Assembly: GCF_000238375.3 (NCBI RefSeq)
Contig: NZ_AHBZ03000027.1
Span: forward strand, 1,100,455-1,164,454
Length of the DNA stretch: 64,000 bases
Source of the DNA: Pseudoalteromonas citrea
GTDB lineage: Bacteria; Pseudomonadota; Gammaproteobacteria; Enterobacterales; Alteromonadaceae
Direction: 5' to 3'
In this document: positions 52,955-62,803 of the stretch, one piece after another
Position numbering within the stretch: position 1 is the first letter of the stretch
Layout: each line of letters starts with the position of its first letter
Notes under the pieces: generated by a model
Told to the model about the DNA's origin: nothing
Databases searched by the model: none
The model's input: only the letters and a program-made list of their open reading frames with translations
Program-made: the position numbers and the translations under genes

Positions 52955-53265
52955 CACTATTTAAATTAACCTTCTTGATACAACTCTGCCCTACATACTT
53001 TCTTAATTTTATATTCAATACTTTATTGTTGCTGGAATTGTTAATTTATTACTTTTAATATAATAATTTTAATGCTGTATAGGTGAGTAAACATGCAATA
53101 TTTAGCGGGTAACTGAACAAAGCTACCTGATTTTTGCGTTTTTATGTTTTGTTAATTTTCCTTCCCCTTAATTCTTTATAATATTTTTCTTTCCTTTATT
53201 CTTTTTTTATATATGATCCCGCTCCTTAAAAATTTTAATTGATAATTTGGAGTTGTGCGTTATTT

Positions 53266-54897
53266 ATGAATATTAGGGATATGTCTATTGCTAAGCAGGT
53301 AGTAACCAGCTTTACGCTTGTATTTGTTGTGGTTGCTGTACTGTGTGCATTAACGTTTTCTGGTGTAAGAAGTTTGAGCCTTGATGTTGAATCAATTGTT
53401 AAAACCAGTATTCCTTCACTCGAATTAGTCAAAGAACTTCAGCTTGATTTAACGACTGCAAGAAAAGATGAATTTCTGATTGTCACGAACGTAAATCACC
53501 CCGATTTTAAACTGTGGATAAAGAACCTCCATGAGTTGAAATTTCAGATCTCGGGTAAAATTAATGGGTATGAACAATTACACACATCACATGCTGAACA
53601 ACAAGTATTTTTAGCATTCAAGCGTGCGTGGCGCAGGCATCAAAATGAGACTCAGTCATATAATAGCTTATTAAATCGTAAAGAGTTTGAGCAAGCAACA
53701 ACGCTTATATTAGAGAGCTTTGCGAGCTATAGCTTAGCAATTTCTGAGCTAAATGATTTGGCAGAATTAACCAAAGAAAACGTAGAGTTAGCTGAAAGTT
53801 CAGCACTTAATACCTTATCTCATACCACTATGACTATTATCATATGTTCAATTATCACTCTGTTGTTAGTTGTGGTGTGTTGTATTACATTAAATAATGT
53901 CATTCGCAAACCACTAGCGCAAGCTGTTGATTTAGCTCAAACTATTGCGCAGGGGGATTTAAGTAGTAATGGTGAGGTTCGTCAGTTCGGTCATAATGAG
54001 TTTGAACGATTACTGTGTGCATTAACCCAAATGCGAGATCAATTAAATAACTTAGTTAATGGGATCAATGACTCGGCGATTCAGCTGACAACCGCTGTGG
54101 AAGAAGTCAGTATGGTGTCAAAGCATAATGCTAGTGGAATGACTGCGCAGCAATCTGAATTAACGTCAGTGGCATCGGCCATGACGCAAATGCAAGCAGC
54201 AGTAGCTGAGGTGGCTATCAATACTGAGGCCGGTGCAGAGTCTGCTAATTTAGCTAATACGCAGGCACGTCAAGGCAGTATGGCATTGGCTGATAATATT
54301 ACACATATAATGAGCGTGGCTGATGCTGTAGGGCAGGCTGATCAGTTGGTTAATGAACTAGAAAAAGATTCACAGAACATCAACATGGTGGTGGATGTTA
54401 TTCGCGAAATTGCTGAACAAACCAATTTACTGGCATTAAACGCAGCGATTGAAGCAGCACGTGCAGGTGAGCAAGGCCGAGGTTTTGCTGTCGTAGCAGA
54501 TGAGGTACGTTCATTGGCTAAGCGCACCCAAGAATCTACAACACAAATTATTGAAATAGTGAATGAATTACAATCTAAATCGAAAGAAGCGGGCAGTGCG
54601 ACGCGTTTGTGTCAAGATGGTATTTCAAACTGTGTGACACATACGAACAAAGCGAGCGAGTTAATTGGTGAAATAGAGCAGGAGATAGATCGTATCGCCG
54701 GAATGAGTGGCCAAATAGCGACTGCCTGTAATCAACAAAGAGTCGTTTCTGAAGAGCTTAACAAGAATGTCGAAAATATTAACATGGCGGGTGCAGAAAT
54801 GACCGAAGGGGCAGGGCAAACTTCGATCGCTTGTAATGAAATAAGCCAATTGGCGCATGACTTAAAAGGCAGCGTAGAGCAGTTTAAATTGCGTTAA
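53266..54897 (+). CDS. Methyl-accepting chemotaxis protein
   Basis: 543 residues (start ATG 53266; the frame is open from 53239). First membrane helix ([20 protein letters not shown]), a four-helix-bundle-type periplasmic sensor, second helix ([20 protein letters not shown]), a HAMP domain starting [20 protein letters not shown], then the signalling domain with the hairpin [20 protein letters not shown] and [18 protein letters not shown]. Glutamine/glutamate methylation sites are likely in the flanking helices. Couples to CheA/CheW to direct swimming; ligand unknown. Single gene. Confidence 0.93.
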   Translation: MNIRDMSIAKQVVTSFTLVFVVVAVLCALTFSGVRSLSLDVESIVKTSIPSLELVKELQLDLTTARKDEFLIVTNVNHPDFKLWIKNLHELKFQISGKINGYEQLHTSHAEQQVFLAFKRAWRRHQNETQSYNSLLNRKEFEQATTLILESFASYSLAISELNDLAELTKENVELAESSALNTLSHTTMTIIICSIITLLLVVVCCITLNNVIRKPLAQAVDLAQTIAQGDLSSNGEVRQFGHNEFERLLCALTQMRDQLNNLVNGINDSAIQLTTAVEEVSMVSKHNASGMTAQQSELTSVASAMTQMQAAVAEVAINTEAGAESANLANTQARQGSMALADNITHIMSVADAVGQADQLVNELEKDSQNINMVVDVIREIAEQTNLLALNAAIEAARAGEQGRGFAVVADEVRSLAKRTQESTTQIIEIVNELQSKSKEAGSATRLCQDGISNCVTHTNKASELIGEIEQEIDRIAGMSGQIATACNQQRVVSEELNKNVENINMAGAEMTEGAGQTSIACNEISQLAHDLKGSVEQFKLR

Positions 54898-54996
54898 TTT
54901 TTAATGGTTTAGGTAGAATTAATTTTTATATACAACAATGTGTTTAGTGGAAGTTTCACTTAACACATTGTATTTTGTGATTCTAAACCTAGTTAA

Positions 54997-55287
54997 TTAT
55001 TCAGCGACTTCAACTGTGATCTCCTTTGCTTCTAATACGGTTTTTGCATTAGCACGCTCAATCACTTTTACTAAAGTAGTTTGAATAGTCTCATCTTTTT
55101 TAGCATCTGTATTACTCAAAAAAGTCTGGCTTTGCGGAGCTGCACCTTCTTCACTAATAAACTCTACAACCACTTTGTTAGCAAGTTCACTTGACTGCCC
55201 ATAATATGTCAAAGAAATTTTCGGGTATCCTTGAAATCCATTTTTTACTTTTTTGGCAATGCGTTTTGTTGATTTATCTAAATTCAT
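54997..55287 (-). CDS. Hypothetical small protein
   Basis: 96 residues (ATG 55287; a GTG one codon earlier is also open). Positively charged start (NLDKSTKRIAKKVKNGFQGY), then KISLTYYGQSSELANKVVVE, and a short acidic C-terminus. No signal peptide or domain recognised. Compact, soluble, of a type often conserved among Pseudoalteromonas, but I cannot name the family. Convergent with the chemotaxis gene. Confidence 0.6.
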   Translation of the reverse strand: MNLDKSTKRIAKKVKNGFQGYPKISLTYYGQSSELANKVVVEFISEEGAAPQSQTFLSNTDAKKDETIQTTLVKVIERANAKTVLEAKEITVEVAE

Positions 55288-55429
55288 CACTTTTACTCAT
55301 AAAAATAAATATATAGAATTTAGTTTATAAACTCTAAAATATACATTGTGTTTAATTATAACGTTTAATGTACGCTATGTGAGTTAATCATTACAGGGTT
55401 TTATTTTTACGTTTTATTGCCAGATGCCG

Positions 55430-55467
55430 TATAAGAGACTTTTTTAGAGTGCTTATAGGGCATTTGG
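55430..55467. repeat. Imperfect inverted repeat upstream of the end of the EamA gene
   Basis: CCAGATGCCGTATAAG pairs imperfectly with CTTATAGGGCATTTGG across about 7 bases. It lies 20 bases after the EamA gene stop (minus strand) and may act as its terminator, although no T-run follows in that direction. Confidence 0.45.
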
Positions 55468-55485
55468 TGTGTAATAGACTGTTTG

Positions 55486-56388
55486 TTATATCTGTGTTTT
55501 ATAACTTGGTCTCAGTTGTGAAGGCAGACGTGGTTTTTTTACCACTAAATAGACTGCGAGTGCGGCACAGATAAAACCACAGACACCATATATATCAAAT
55601 GTTTCGTCAAAAGCGAGCCATGCTTGCAATGCAGTGACTGGGGGGACTAAATAAAAGACGGATGCTACTTTTTCAGACTCGCCTTCTTTGACCATATATA
55701 AAAGTAGTAGGATTGCTGCAACCGAGAGCACCAATACTAACCAAATGAGCGTGGCAATAAATTCAGCTGTCCACTGTACTTGCATCGTTTCAAATGAGAA
55801 TGCCCAAGGTATGAATAAGGCACTCGCAGCGACGTATTGCACCATGGTACCGGCGACGAGGTCGACATCTTGGCAAAAGCGTTTTTGATAAAGCGTCCCT
55901 AATGTGATCCCCAAAAGTGCAACCAGACTCATCCCAATGGCAAAGTGACGATGTGCGGTATTTTGCCATTGGATATTTCCGTGCAGTACCAGTGCGATTG
56001 CAACAAAGCCTAATAATAACCCGATCCATTGGGTTGTTGAAAACCGCTTATTGGAGAAGCAAATAAGTAAAAAAGCGGTGAGTATTGGCTGAATACCGAC
56101 CAAAAGCGCATTAAGGCCTGCGGGCATGCCAAGTGATAACGCTTTAAATGAGCCACCTAAATAAAGGCCATGTATTAATAACCCGACAACACAGCTATGC
56201 CAAAACACCTTACCTTTAGGTATCTGCGTCTTTAGAAGTGCGACTAAAGCAATAAAAAATAGTATGTTAATACACATACGAATACTCAAAAATGTGGCAG
56301 GTTCAGCATATGTCAGTCCAAACCTTGCTCCGATAAAGCCCGATCCCCAAAGTAATACAAAGATGAACGGAATAAGTCTAATGATCAT
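55486..56388 (-). CDS. EamA/DMT-family transporter
   Basis: 300 residues with ten hydrophobic segments in two EamA repeats. The start PFIFVLLWGSGFIGARFGLT is a family hallmark; PAGLNALLVGIQPILTAFLL and VASVFYLVPPVTALQAWLAF are the repeat landmarks. Exports or imports a small metabolite; amino acids or their derivatives are likely. Divergently arranged 59 bases from a MocR-type regulator, a common pairing that suggests control by it. Confidence 0.9.
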   Translation of the reverse strand: MIIRLIPFIFVLLWGSGFIGARFGLTYAEPATFLSIRMCINILFFIALVALLKTQIPKGKVFWHSCVVGLLIHGLYLGGSFKALSLGMPAGLNALLVGIQPILTAFLLICFSNKRFSTTQWIGLLLGFVAIALVLHGNIQWQNTAHRHFAIGMSLVALLGITLGTLYQKRFCQDVDLVAGTMVQYVAASALFIPWAFSFETMQVQWTAEFIATLIWLVLVLSVAAILLLLYMVKEGESEKVASVFYLVPPVTALQAWLAFDETFDIYGVCGFICAALAVYLVVKKPRLPSQLRPSYKTQI

Positions 56389-56447
56389 ATAAATAATTCT
56401 GGCTTAAAGAATACACATGTCGTAACTTTAAGTGGGCACAGAATGAA

Positions 56448-57923
56448 ATGATAGGCACAGTTTTGAATGTTTTTGAGGGTACAGATGAGCCTTTCGTAGC
56501 ACCTGAAGTAAGTGCATTTAAATATCGTCAGGTTATGAACTATATAACAGATGCGATTGAACAGGGGCGTTTTGAAGCCGGTGAAAAGCTGCCTTCGATC
56601 AGAGTGCTGAGCGAGCTGCTTACCGTGAGCAAAAACTCTGTGATCAGAGCGTATGAGATACTAGAAGCACAGGATATGGTGTATAGCGTCGCGCGTTCAG
56701 GTTACCGAGTGAATGTACTCGCGAAGCAAGAAAGTACGGCGCTGGCCCCGCCAACTGATGTTGATTTACTGTCGGTTGCTAAAGAGGTGCTGACGGTATC
56801 TAAAGAACGCCATGTTATGCCAGCAGGATCAGCACACCCAAGCAGTGAGCTGCCAGCGGTAAAGCAACTTTATGCGGAAATTGGTCGTCATAGTCGTCGG
56901 CAAACTCATACTCCAAGTCACTATCAACTGCCCCCTGGTGATACAAACCTATTAAAGCAAGTGCTTAAAATAACAGAACAAAATGGAATTTCGAGTAAAC
57001 CGAGCGATATTGTAATAACCAATGGGGCACAGCAAGCAATCAGTTTAGCATTTCGAGCCATCACCAGCCCTGGAGACATTGTTGCCATAGAAACCCCTTG
57101 TTATTTTGGCTTGTTGCTGATGTTGGAGTCCCTCGGGTTGAAAGTACTAGAGATCCCCTGTGATACTGTCTCAGGCATGGATATTAACGCGTTAGAAAGT
57201 GCGCTACAGCAATGGCCAATTAAAGCGGTATTGGTCACCCCAAACTTTAGTAACCCCTCTGGTGCATTGATGCCAGTACCAAGCAGGAAAAGGCTATTAG
57301 AGGTATGTAAAGGTATTTCAATTATTGAAGACGATGTGTTTGGTGGATTGGCTTATGCTAAGCCCTTACCTAGTTTAAAAATGATGGATGAGAACGAGTC
57401 GGTGATTTATGTGAGTTCATTGTCAAAAACGCTTGATTCTCGATTGCGTATTGGTTGGGTCGTTTCTCATAAGTATCAAGCAAGTATCAGTAAGCGACTG
57501 ATCAGTGAAAGTATGGGGGGACACAACTTGATCCAATCCGCAGTGGCTGACTTTTTATCTACAGGAAAATATAAGCAGCACTTAAGGCGCGCTCAAAAAT
57601 TGTATCAAGAAAATAATCAACAGTTTTGCAAGTTATTAAGGCAAGCGTTAGATAGCCACTGCGTGTTGAAAGGAGGTTACCAACTGACTATGCCTAAGGG
57701 GTCATTTTTATGTTGGTTAGTCTTACCGAGCAGCGTGTGCGGCTATCGTGTATACCGCCAAGCATTGGTAAAAGGGATCAGCATTTTACCGGGACGGCTA
57801 TTTGCAACAAACCGACAGTTTGAGCACTGCATCCGCTTTAGTCTGGCGAATTTTCATGACACTATCCAGTGGCGTGACGCCATCACTGAATTGGCAGACA
57901 TCATTGCACTACAACTCAAATGA
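56448..57923 (+). CDS. MocR-family regulator (GntR HTH fused to aminotransferase-like domain)
   Basis: 491 residues. N-terminal winged helix: YRQVMNYITDAIEQGRFEAG, KLPSIRVLSELLTVSKNSVI. The aminotransferase part has PLP-binding segments NGAQQAISLAFRAITSPGD, TPNFSNPSGALMPVP, SIIEDDVFGGLAYA and the lysine in YVSSLSKTLDSRLRIGW. Such proteins sense pyridoxal phosphate or a PLP adduct and usually control a neighbouring transporter or biosynthetic gene; the divergent EamA transporter is the natural target. ATG 56448. Confidence 0.93.
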   Translation: MIGTVLNVFEGTDEPFVAPEVSAFKYRQVMNYITDAIEQGRFEAGEKLPSIRVLSELLTVSKNSVIRAYEILEAQDMVYSVARSGYRVNVLAKQESTALAPPTDVDLLSVAKEVLTVSKERHVMPAGSAHPSSELPAVKQLYAEIGRHSRRQTHTPSHYQLPPGDTNLLKQVLKITEQNGISSKPSDIVITNGAQQAISLAFRAITSPGDIVAIETPCYFGLLLMLESLGLKVLEIPCDTVSGMDINALESALQQWPIKAVLVTPNFSNPSGALMPVPSRKRLLEVCKGISIIEDDVFGGLAYAKPLPSLKMMDENESVIYVSSLSKTLDSRLRIGWVVSHKYQASISKRLISESMGGHNLIQSAVADFLSTGKYKQHLRRAQKLYQENNQQFCKLLRQALDSHCVLKGGYQLTMPKGSFLCWLVLPSSVCGYRVYRQALVKGISILPGRLFATNRQFEHCIRFSLANFHDTIQWRDAITELADIIALQLK

Positions 57924-58071
57924 TTGGTCATTAATCGCATAGATTTGTATATTGCATACACTAAGTGGTATTGCTAAGCCAGCTTCCAAACCATTGACCA
58001 AAACACACTATAATGACTGTATTAAAAACAATAAAAATCTCAGTACGTTCATTATGCTAAGGACCTTATTT

Positions 58072-59928
58072 ATGATTAAAAAAAGCTTACTTTCACTGGC
58101 TGTAATTGCCGTTCTCGCTGGTTGTTCGAGTGAACGCAATTCGTCATTATCCAGTGGTGGTTCTGAACAAGTCATAAGCCGTGCAACTGTTGATACTGTT
58201 GTTACGCAATACACGCGTGACTTCATTGGGCATCAACCTGGGCTTGCGACATCGCTTAAACTGACGGATGAGCAATATGGTCGTTATTCTGAACGGTTGC
58301 CAAATTATTCTGTTGCCGGTATGCAAGCGTTGCAAATTGATATGAACAAAGCGGCAGATCAGCTTAAACAACTGCAAAGTGAAAACTTATCATCAAGCGA
58401 TAGATTACATGTGAGTGTTAATGAAGTTATAGCGCGCTACTATGCAGGTGATGCAAAGTTTAGTGGAGGCTATATTGATACTTGGGGCGGCCATTTACCT
58501 TACATCATAAATCAATTAGCAGGCCCTTTGGTTGAGATCCCAAATATTTTAAAAGAGCAGCATGGGATCAGTAACGCACCAGAGGCAACAGACTATATTA
58601 AACGCCTTTCAGCGTTCGCTGTGTTAACGGATCAAGTAAGAGAAAAAGCACTGGCGGATGCAGATAAGGGCATTATTTTACCAAAACCACTATTTGCAAA
58701 TACCTTTGGTTACCTAAATAACTTTATAGCCCCTGCAGCTGGTGAGCATCCATTGGTTACGTCGTTAGCTGAGAAGTTAGAAGGTGCACAAGGGATTGAT
58801 GAACCTGCGAAGACTGTGTTGGTAAAAAAAGCACAGCGTATTGTGGAGCAAGAGATTTACCCTGCCTTTACCCGTGTAATTAACACGATGAAAAAATTAG
58901 AAATCAAAGCACCCACTGAGGTCGGTATTTGGGCACAGCCTAATGGAGAAGCATTTTACCAGCATGAAATAACCTATCTTGCCGATTCGACGATGACCGC
59001 TGAACAAATACATGAGGTTGGTCTTCAAGAGGTATCACGTATTACTCAGCGTATGGATGAGATTTTAAAAGAGAATGGTTATCGCGAAGGCTCTGTGAGT
59101 GAGCGAATGCAAAAATTGAATGATGAGCCACGCTTTTTATTCGCAGACTCGGATGAAGGCCGAGAAAAGTTACTGACCTTTTTACGGGGGGAGATTGCAA
59201 CAATTAACGAAAAGGCCCCTAATTTATTCTCTACCCTGCCACCACAAGAAGTGGAAGTAAAACGCATTCCAAAAGAAGTTGAAGCAGGAGCGCCAGGCGG
59301 GTATTACTATGGCCCCTCATTAGATGGCAGCCGCCCAGGGGTCTTTGCCATAAACCTAAAAGATATGAAAGCGGTACCGAGTTTTGGTTTAAAAACGCTG
59401 ACTTACCATGAAGCAGTGCCAGGTCATCATTTCCAAATTGCCTTAAATATGTTGCAAACCGATATTGGCTTAATGCGGCAAAATGCCTCGTTTAATGCAT
59501 ATATTGAAGGGTGGGCGCTTTACTCTGAGTTAGTTGCTTATGAAATGGGCATGTATGAAAACGACCCATTTGGTGATTTAGGGCGATTACAAGCTGAAGC
59601 ATACCGCGCTGCACGTTTGGTGGTTGATACCGGACTTCATTATAAAAAGTGGACTCGTCAGCAGGCAATTGAATATTTTGCGCAAGCGACGGGCTCTGCG
59701 ATGAGTGATGTAACCTCTGCGATTGACCGTTACATCGCATGGCCAGGACAAGCACTTGGTTATAAGCTCGGGATGCTAAAATTGGTTGAACTACGCAATA
59801 TGGCAAAAAATGCGTTGGGTGAGCAATTTGATATAAAAGCGTTTCATGACGTTATATTATTAAAAGGTGCACGGCCATTAGCCATTGTCGAAGCTGACGT
59901 GCAGCAATGGATCAATGCGCAAAAATAG
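58072..59928 (+). CDS. DUF885 lipoprotein (putative metallopeptidase)
   Basis: 618 residues. Start ATG 58072 follows AAGGA at 58059-58063 and opens a lipoprotein signal (KSLLSLAVIAVLAGCSS; Cys19), so it is likely lipid-anchored. The DUF885 core is clear: WGGHLPYIINQLAGPLVEIP, VGIWAQPNGEAFYQHEITYL, and the zinc-like site LTYHEAVPGHHFQIAL. Also YIEGWALYSELVAYEMGMY and AYRAARLVVDTGLHYKKWT. Probably an envelope metallopeptidase or carboxypeptidase. Ends with a strong terminator. The next gene, an M20 peptidase, may form a peptide-degrading pair with it. Confidence 0.87.
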   Translation: MIKKSLLSLAVIAVLAGCSSERNSSLSSGGSEQVISRATVDTVVTQYTRDFIGHQPGLATSLKLTDEQYGRYSERLPNYSVAGMQALQIDMNKAADQLKQLQSENLSSSDRLHVSVNEVIARYYAGDAKFSGGYIDTWGGHLPYIINQLAGPLVEIPNILKEQHGISNAPEATDYIKRLSAFAVLTDQVREKALADADKGIILPKPLFANTFGYLNNFIAPAAGEHPLVTSLAEKLEGAQGIDEPAKTVLVKKAQRIVEQEIYPAFTRVINTMKKLEIKAPTEVGIWAQPNGEAFYQHEITYLADSTMTAEQIHEVGLQEVSRITQRMDEILKENGYREGSVSERMQKLNDEPRFLFADSDEGREKLLTFLRGEIATINEKAPNLFSTLPPQEVEVKRIPKEVEAGAPGGYYYGPSLDGSRPGVFAINLKDMKAVPSFGLKTLTYHEAVPGHHFQIALNMLQTDIGLMRQNASFNAYIEGWALYSELVAYEMGMYENDPFGDLGRLQAEAYRAARLVVDTGLHYKKWTRQQAIEYFAQATGSAMSDVTSAIDRYIAWPGQALGYKLGMLKLVELRNMAKNALGEQFDIKAFHDVILLKGARPLAIVEADVQQWINAQK

Positions 59929-59952
59929 ATAATCAATACGGTCATTGTTAAC

Positions 59953-59972
59953 GGGGGCTTAGCCCCCATTTT
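59953..59972 (+). terminator. Terminator after the DUF885 gene
   Basis: GGGGGCTTAGCCCCC then ATTTTT, 24 bases after the stop and 17 bases before the next start. Confidence 0.85.
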
Positions 59973-59988
59973 TATTGAAGGGAACCAA

Positions 59989-61479
59989 GTGAAAAGACTT
60001 TCTTTATGTGCGATATCGCTTATTGCGTGCAGTGTGCAGGCAACGTTACAAGACACCAGTAAAAGGGTTGCCGATTACGCAGTGGACACCTATCAACAGG
60101 CTCAGATCCATACCTTGTCGAATATGGTGTCGTTTCCAACTGTTAATGAACCAGGTATATCAGCTCCTGATAATCCGCATTTTATAGGCTTTAAACAATT
60201 ATTAAAAATGAAAGCCGCAGAGCTGGGGTTAGACTACCAAGATTTGGGTTACACGGTATTAATTGGACTCGGTCAGCAAGATGAAAAAGTAACCGTTGTG
60301 ACACATGGCGATGTGCAACCAGCAGACTCTAAAAAGTGGCAAAAAAGCCCGTATATATTGGATATGACATCTGAGCCTGGCAAGCTGATCGCGCGGGGGA
60401 CTGAAGATGACAAAGGCCCAATTGCGACGGCACTGTATGCGATGAAGGCAATAAAAGACCAAGGTCTTGTACTCGAAAACCGCATAGAGTTAATGATCTA
60501 TTTAGCTGAAGAATCTGATTGGGCACCTCTCAAAGCGTTTATGAAAACTTATGAACAGCCAAAGTATGCCATTACGATTGATGCCAGTTACCCTGTGGTG
60601 GTTGCAGAAAAAGGTTGGAGTTTAGTTGCACCGACCTTTGATGCATCTTCATCGCAAACCGATATGTATGTATCACAGCTCAAAGGTGGGGCATTTAAAA
60701 GTCAAATTCCCGAAGATGCCAGCGTGATTGTGCACAATGCCAGCGACGAAATAATGGCACAAATAAAAGCAAAGGCGGCTGAGCTAAGTACGGCTAAGTT
60801 CGAGTTTACCCCTGTTGATGGTGGGGTGAAGGTAATCAGTAAGGGCGTCTCTGCTCATTCTTCAGAGCCCGCTTCTGGGGTTAATGCCATTACGCATTTG
60901 GCAGCGTTGTTTAGCGAGGTTAAGCTTGAAAAGAACAGTGATGGGCAAGCAATTACTTTTATTAACCAGTTAATTGGCTTGGACTTACATGGTAAGCAGT
61001 TTGGTGAGATTGCGTATAAGCATGACTTTATGGGGCCGATGACCGTGTCTCCAACCGTGATAGAACGTAAAGGCACTGCCATTGAGCTGGCGATTAATTT
61101 ACGTCGACCCGTTGGCAAAGAAGCTGTTGAATTATCGGAGCAAATTAATACGGCGCTAACTCAGTGGCAAAAGCAACACGGTGTAACGCTTGCAAATATA
61201 GAAGTGTCATTGGGTGAACCTATGCTGCTAGACAACGCGCCACATGCGCAAAAGTTACTCGATATATTTAAGCATTACACAAATGATGAAGATGCGAGCT
61301 TTGTCTCTATTGGTGGCGGTACCAATGCTAAGTTATTTGATAATGCAGTCAGTTTTGGCCCATCTATGCCCGGCAAAAAGTATACCGGCCATTCTGAGCA
61401 TGAATATTTAACGGTTGAGCAAATCGAACTGAATTTGCGCATGTATACTGCGATGATGATTGAACTGGGTAATATGTGA
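59989..61479 (+). CDS. Secreted M20-family dipeptidase
   Basis: 496 residues; GTG start at 59989 preceded by AAGGGA. Signal peptide (LSLCAISLIACSVQA). Zinc ligands of M20 enzymes: His and Asp in VTHGDVQP, Asp in GTEDDKGPIATAL, Glu-Glu in IYLAEESDWAP, Asp in ITIDASYPVV and the closing His in TGHSEHEYLTVEQ. A lid domain is inserted between the two metal halves. Cleaves dipeptides or short peptides in the periplasm or outside the cell. May cooperate with the DUF885 lipoprotein. Single gene after a terminator. Confidence 0.9.
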   Translation: MKRLSLCAISLIACSVQATLQDTSKRVADYAVDTYQQAQIHTLSNMVSFPTVNEPGISAPDNPHFIGFKQLLKMKAAELGLDYQDLGYTVLIGLGQQDEKVTVVTHGDVQPADSKKWQKSPYILDMTSEPGKLIARGTEDDKGPIATALYAMKAIKDQGLVLENRIELMIYLAEESDWAPLKAFMKTYEQPKYAITIDASYPVVVAEKGWSLVAPTFDASSSQTDMYVSQLKGGAFKSQIPEDASVIVHNASDEIMAQIKAKAAELSTAKFEFTPVDGGVKVISKGVSAHSSEPASGVNAITHLAALFSEVKLEKNSDGQAITFINQLIGLDLHGKQFGEIAYKHDFMGPMTVSPTVIERKGTAIELAINLRRPVGKEAVELSEQINTALTQWQKQHGVTLANIEVSLGEPMLLDNAPHAQKLLDIFKHYTNDEDASFVSIGGGTNAKLFDNAVSFGPSMPGKKYTGHSEHEYLTVEQIELNLRMYTAMMIELGNM

Positions 61480-61546
61480 GCCAGCAGCTTAAGTAGTCGC
61501 TATGTTTTGATACATTCGGTCAACAATGTCGAAACTTTATACTGTG

Positions 61547-61574
61547 AAGCCCGTATATAGACATGCGGGCTTTT
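61547..61574 (+). terminator. Terminator after the M20 gene
   Basis: AAGCCCG and CGGGCTT with a 12-nt loop, then TT. About 70 bases downstream of the stop. Confidence 0.75.
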
Positions 61575-61707
61575 CAATTTATGCTCAAAGCCATTCAAGT
61601 TGTAATCCACTGTAATACCAAAATGATTGTTTACTTGCTACAACCATAAGATGCATAGGGGCCCGATATTCTATCGGCTATGCATTTTTAAATAGTAGGA
61701 GCTAAGT

Positions 61708-62658
61708 ATGTCAAATTCAGTCAACGAGCAGCAAAAACCGTCACAAAGAGTACTAAAAAAAGCAACGGGATCAGAAGAAGCGCTCGGGCCTTTTACTCAT
61801 CTTCCCGGCGTATGGAAAAATACCGGACAATTTAGTGGGCATGGGTGGAATATGATAGCCCTTCCTTTTCCGACTGGTGAACTTGATTATCGACTTTTAA
61901 ATAACCAGTATAACGAAACACTTACCTTTCAATTAGTTGATAAAAACGTGCCAAATAGGGGCGTTAATGGTGATCAAGAAGTAGAAACAATTGATTATGT
62001 TCAGCAAATAGAGCAAATTGCCGCTGCTGACTTTCCTGACTCAGGGCTTGCAGGGGAGGCTGGGCTTGCTATTCATCATGAGCCAGGGCTGTGGTTATAT
62101 ATGAAAAACCACACCACGGACGACTTAAATATTGCCCGCCTTTCAAGTATTCCCCATGGGGATTCATTAATGGCTTTGGGTACAAGCGCACAGAGCCAAA
62201 CTGGGTTTGAAATACCGAAAATAAGTGGTTTACCTATTGGCGTCGATCAAAACTTAGAAGCTAACCCTTATTTGAAACCTTACCTGCATTTTCACAATAA
62301 CTTATTTGAAAATGTATTTGACCCAACGCAGCCCAATGATTTGCTGAATAAAGCAATTTTACCTTTTTTTCAGCAAGGTAAAATCGCCAATGTAACGCAA
62401 CTAAAAGTGGACTCAACATTAGCAACGGGAGGAGTAAATAATATTCCTTTTGTGGTTCGTCAAGCGAATGCTGGGCAAGTTGAAGCGACACTGTGGATAT
62501 ATGAACTAACAGAAAAACACCCCAATGGTGAGCCTAAGATGTTATTACAATACTCGCAAATTGTAATGCTGGATTTCTTTAAAAGAAAAGAGGGACAGGG
62601 CTTAATTCAATGGCCTCATGTTAGTATTAATACGCTTGAAAAGCAGCCAACAAGTTAA
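61708..62658 (+). CDS. Hypothetical protein, possible heme-binding (nitrobindin-like) fold
   Basis: 316 residues without signal peptide. Opens with a polar tail then LGPFTHLPGVWKNTGQFSGH and GWNMIALPFPTG, recalling the LxGxWxGxG start of nitrobindin/THAP4-type beta barrels that bind heme, but the rest (DSGLAGEAGLAIHHEPGLWL, HTTDDLNIARLSSIPHGDSL) I do not place with certainty. Several histidines are well spaced. The ATG follows AGGAG. May be an intracellular heme or lipid-binding protein; the link to the heme island 50 kb away is not assumed. Confidence 0.6.
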   Translation: MSNSVNEQQKPSQRVLKKATGSEEALGPFTHLPGVWKNTGQFSGHGWNMIALPFPTGELDYRLLNNQYNETLTFQLVDKNVPNRGVNGDQEVETIDYVQQIEQIAAADFPDSGLAGEAGLAIHHEPGLWLYMKNHTTDDLNIARLSSIPHGDSLMALGTSAQSQTGFEIPKISGLPIGVDQNLEANPYLKPYLHFHNNLFENVFDPTQPNDLLNKAILPFFQQGKIANVTQLKVDSTLATGGVNNIPFVVRQANAGQVEATLWIYELTEKHPNGEPKMLLQYSQIVMLDFFKRKEGQGLIQWPHVSINTLEKQPTS

Positions 62659-62803
62659 GCTATTAAGTTGGGGGCTCTTTATATTTGCGTGTTTGTAATT
62701 ATAAATGGCGAAACATCAGGCACTTCTCTTAGAGCAGAACTGGCTCAAGGTGATTTAAAACGTTAAACTTAATAGGCTTAAATATTTTCACTTAAGGCCT
62801 GAA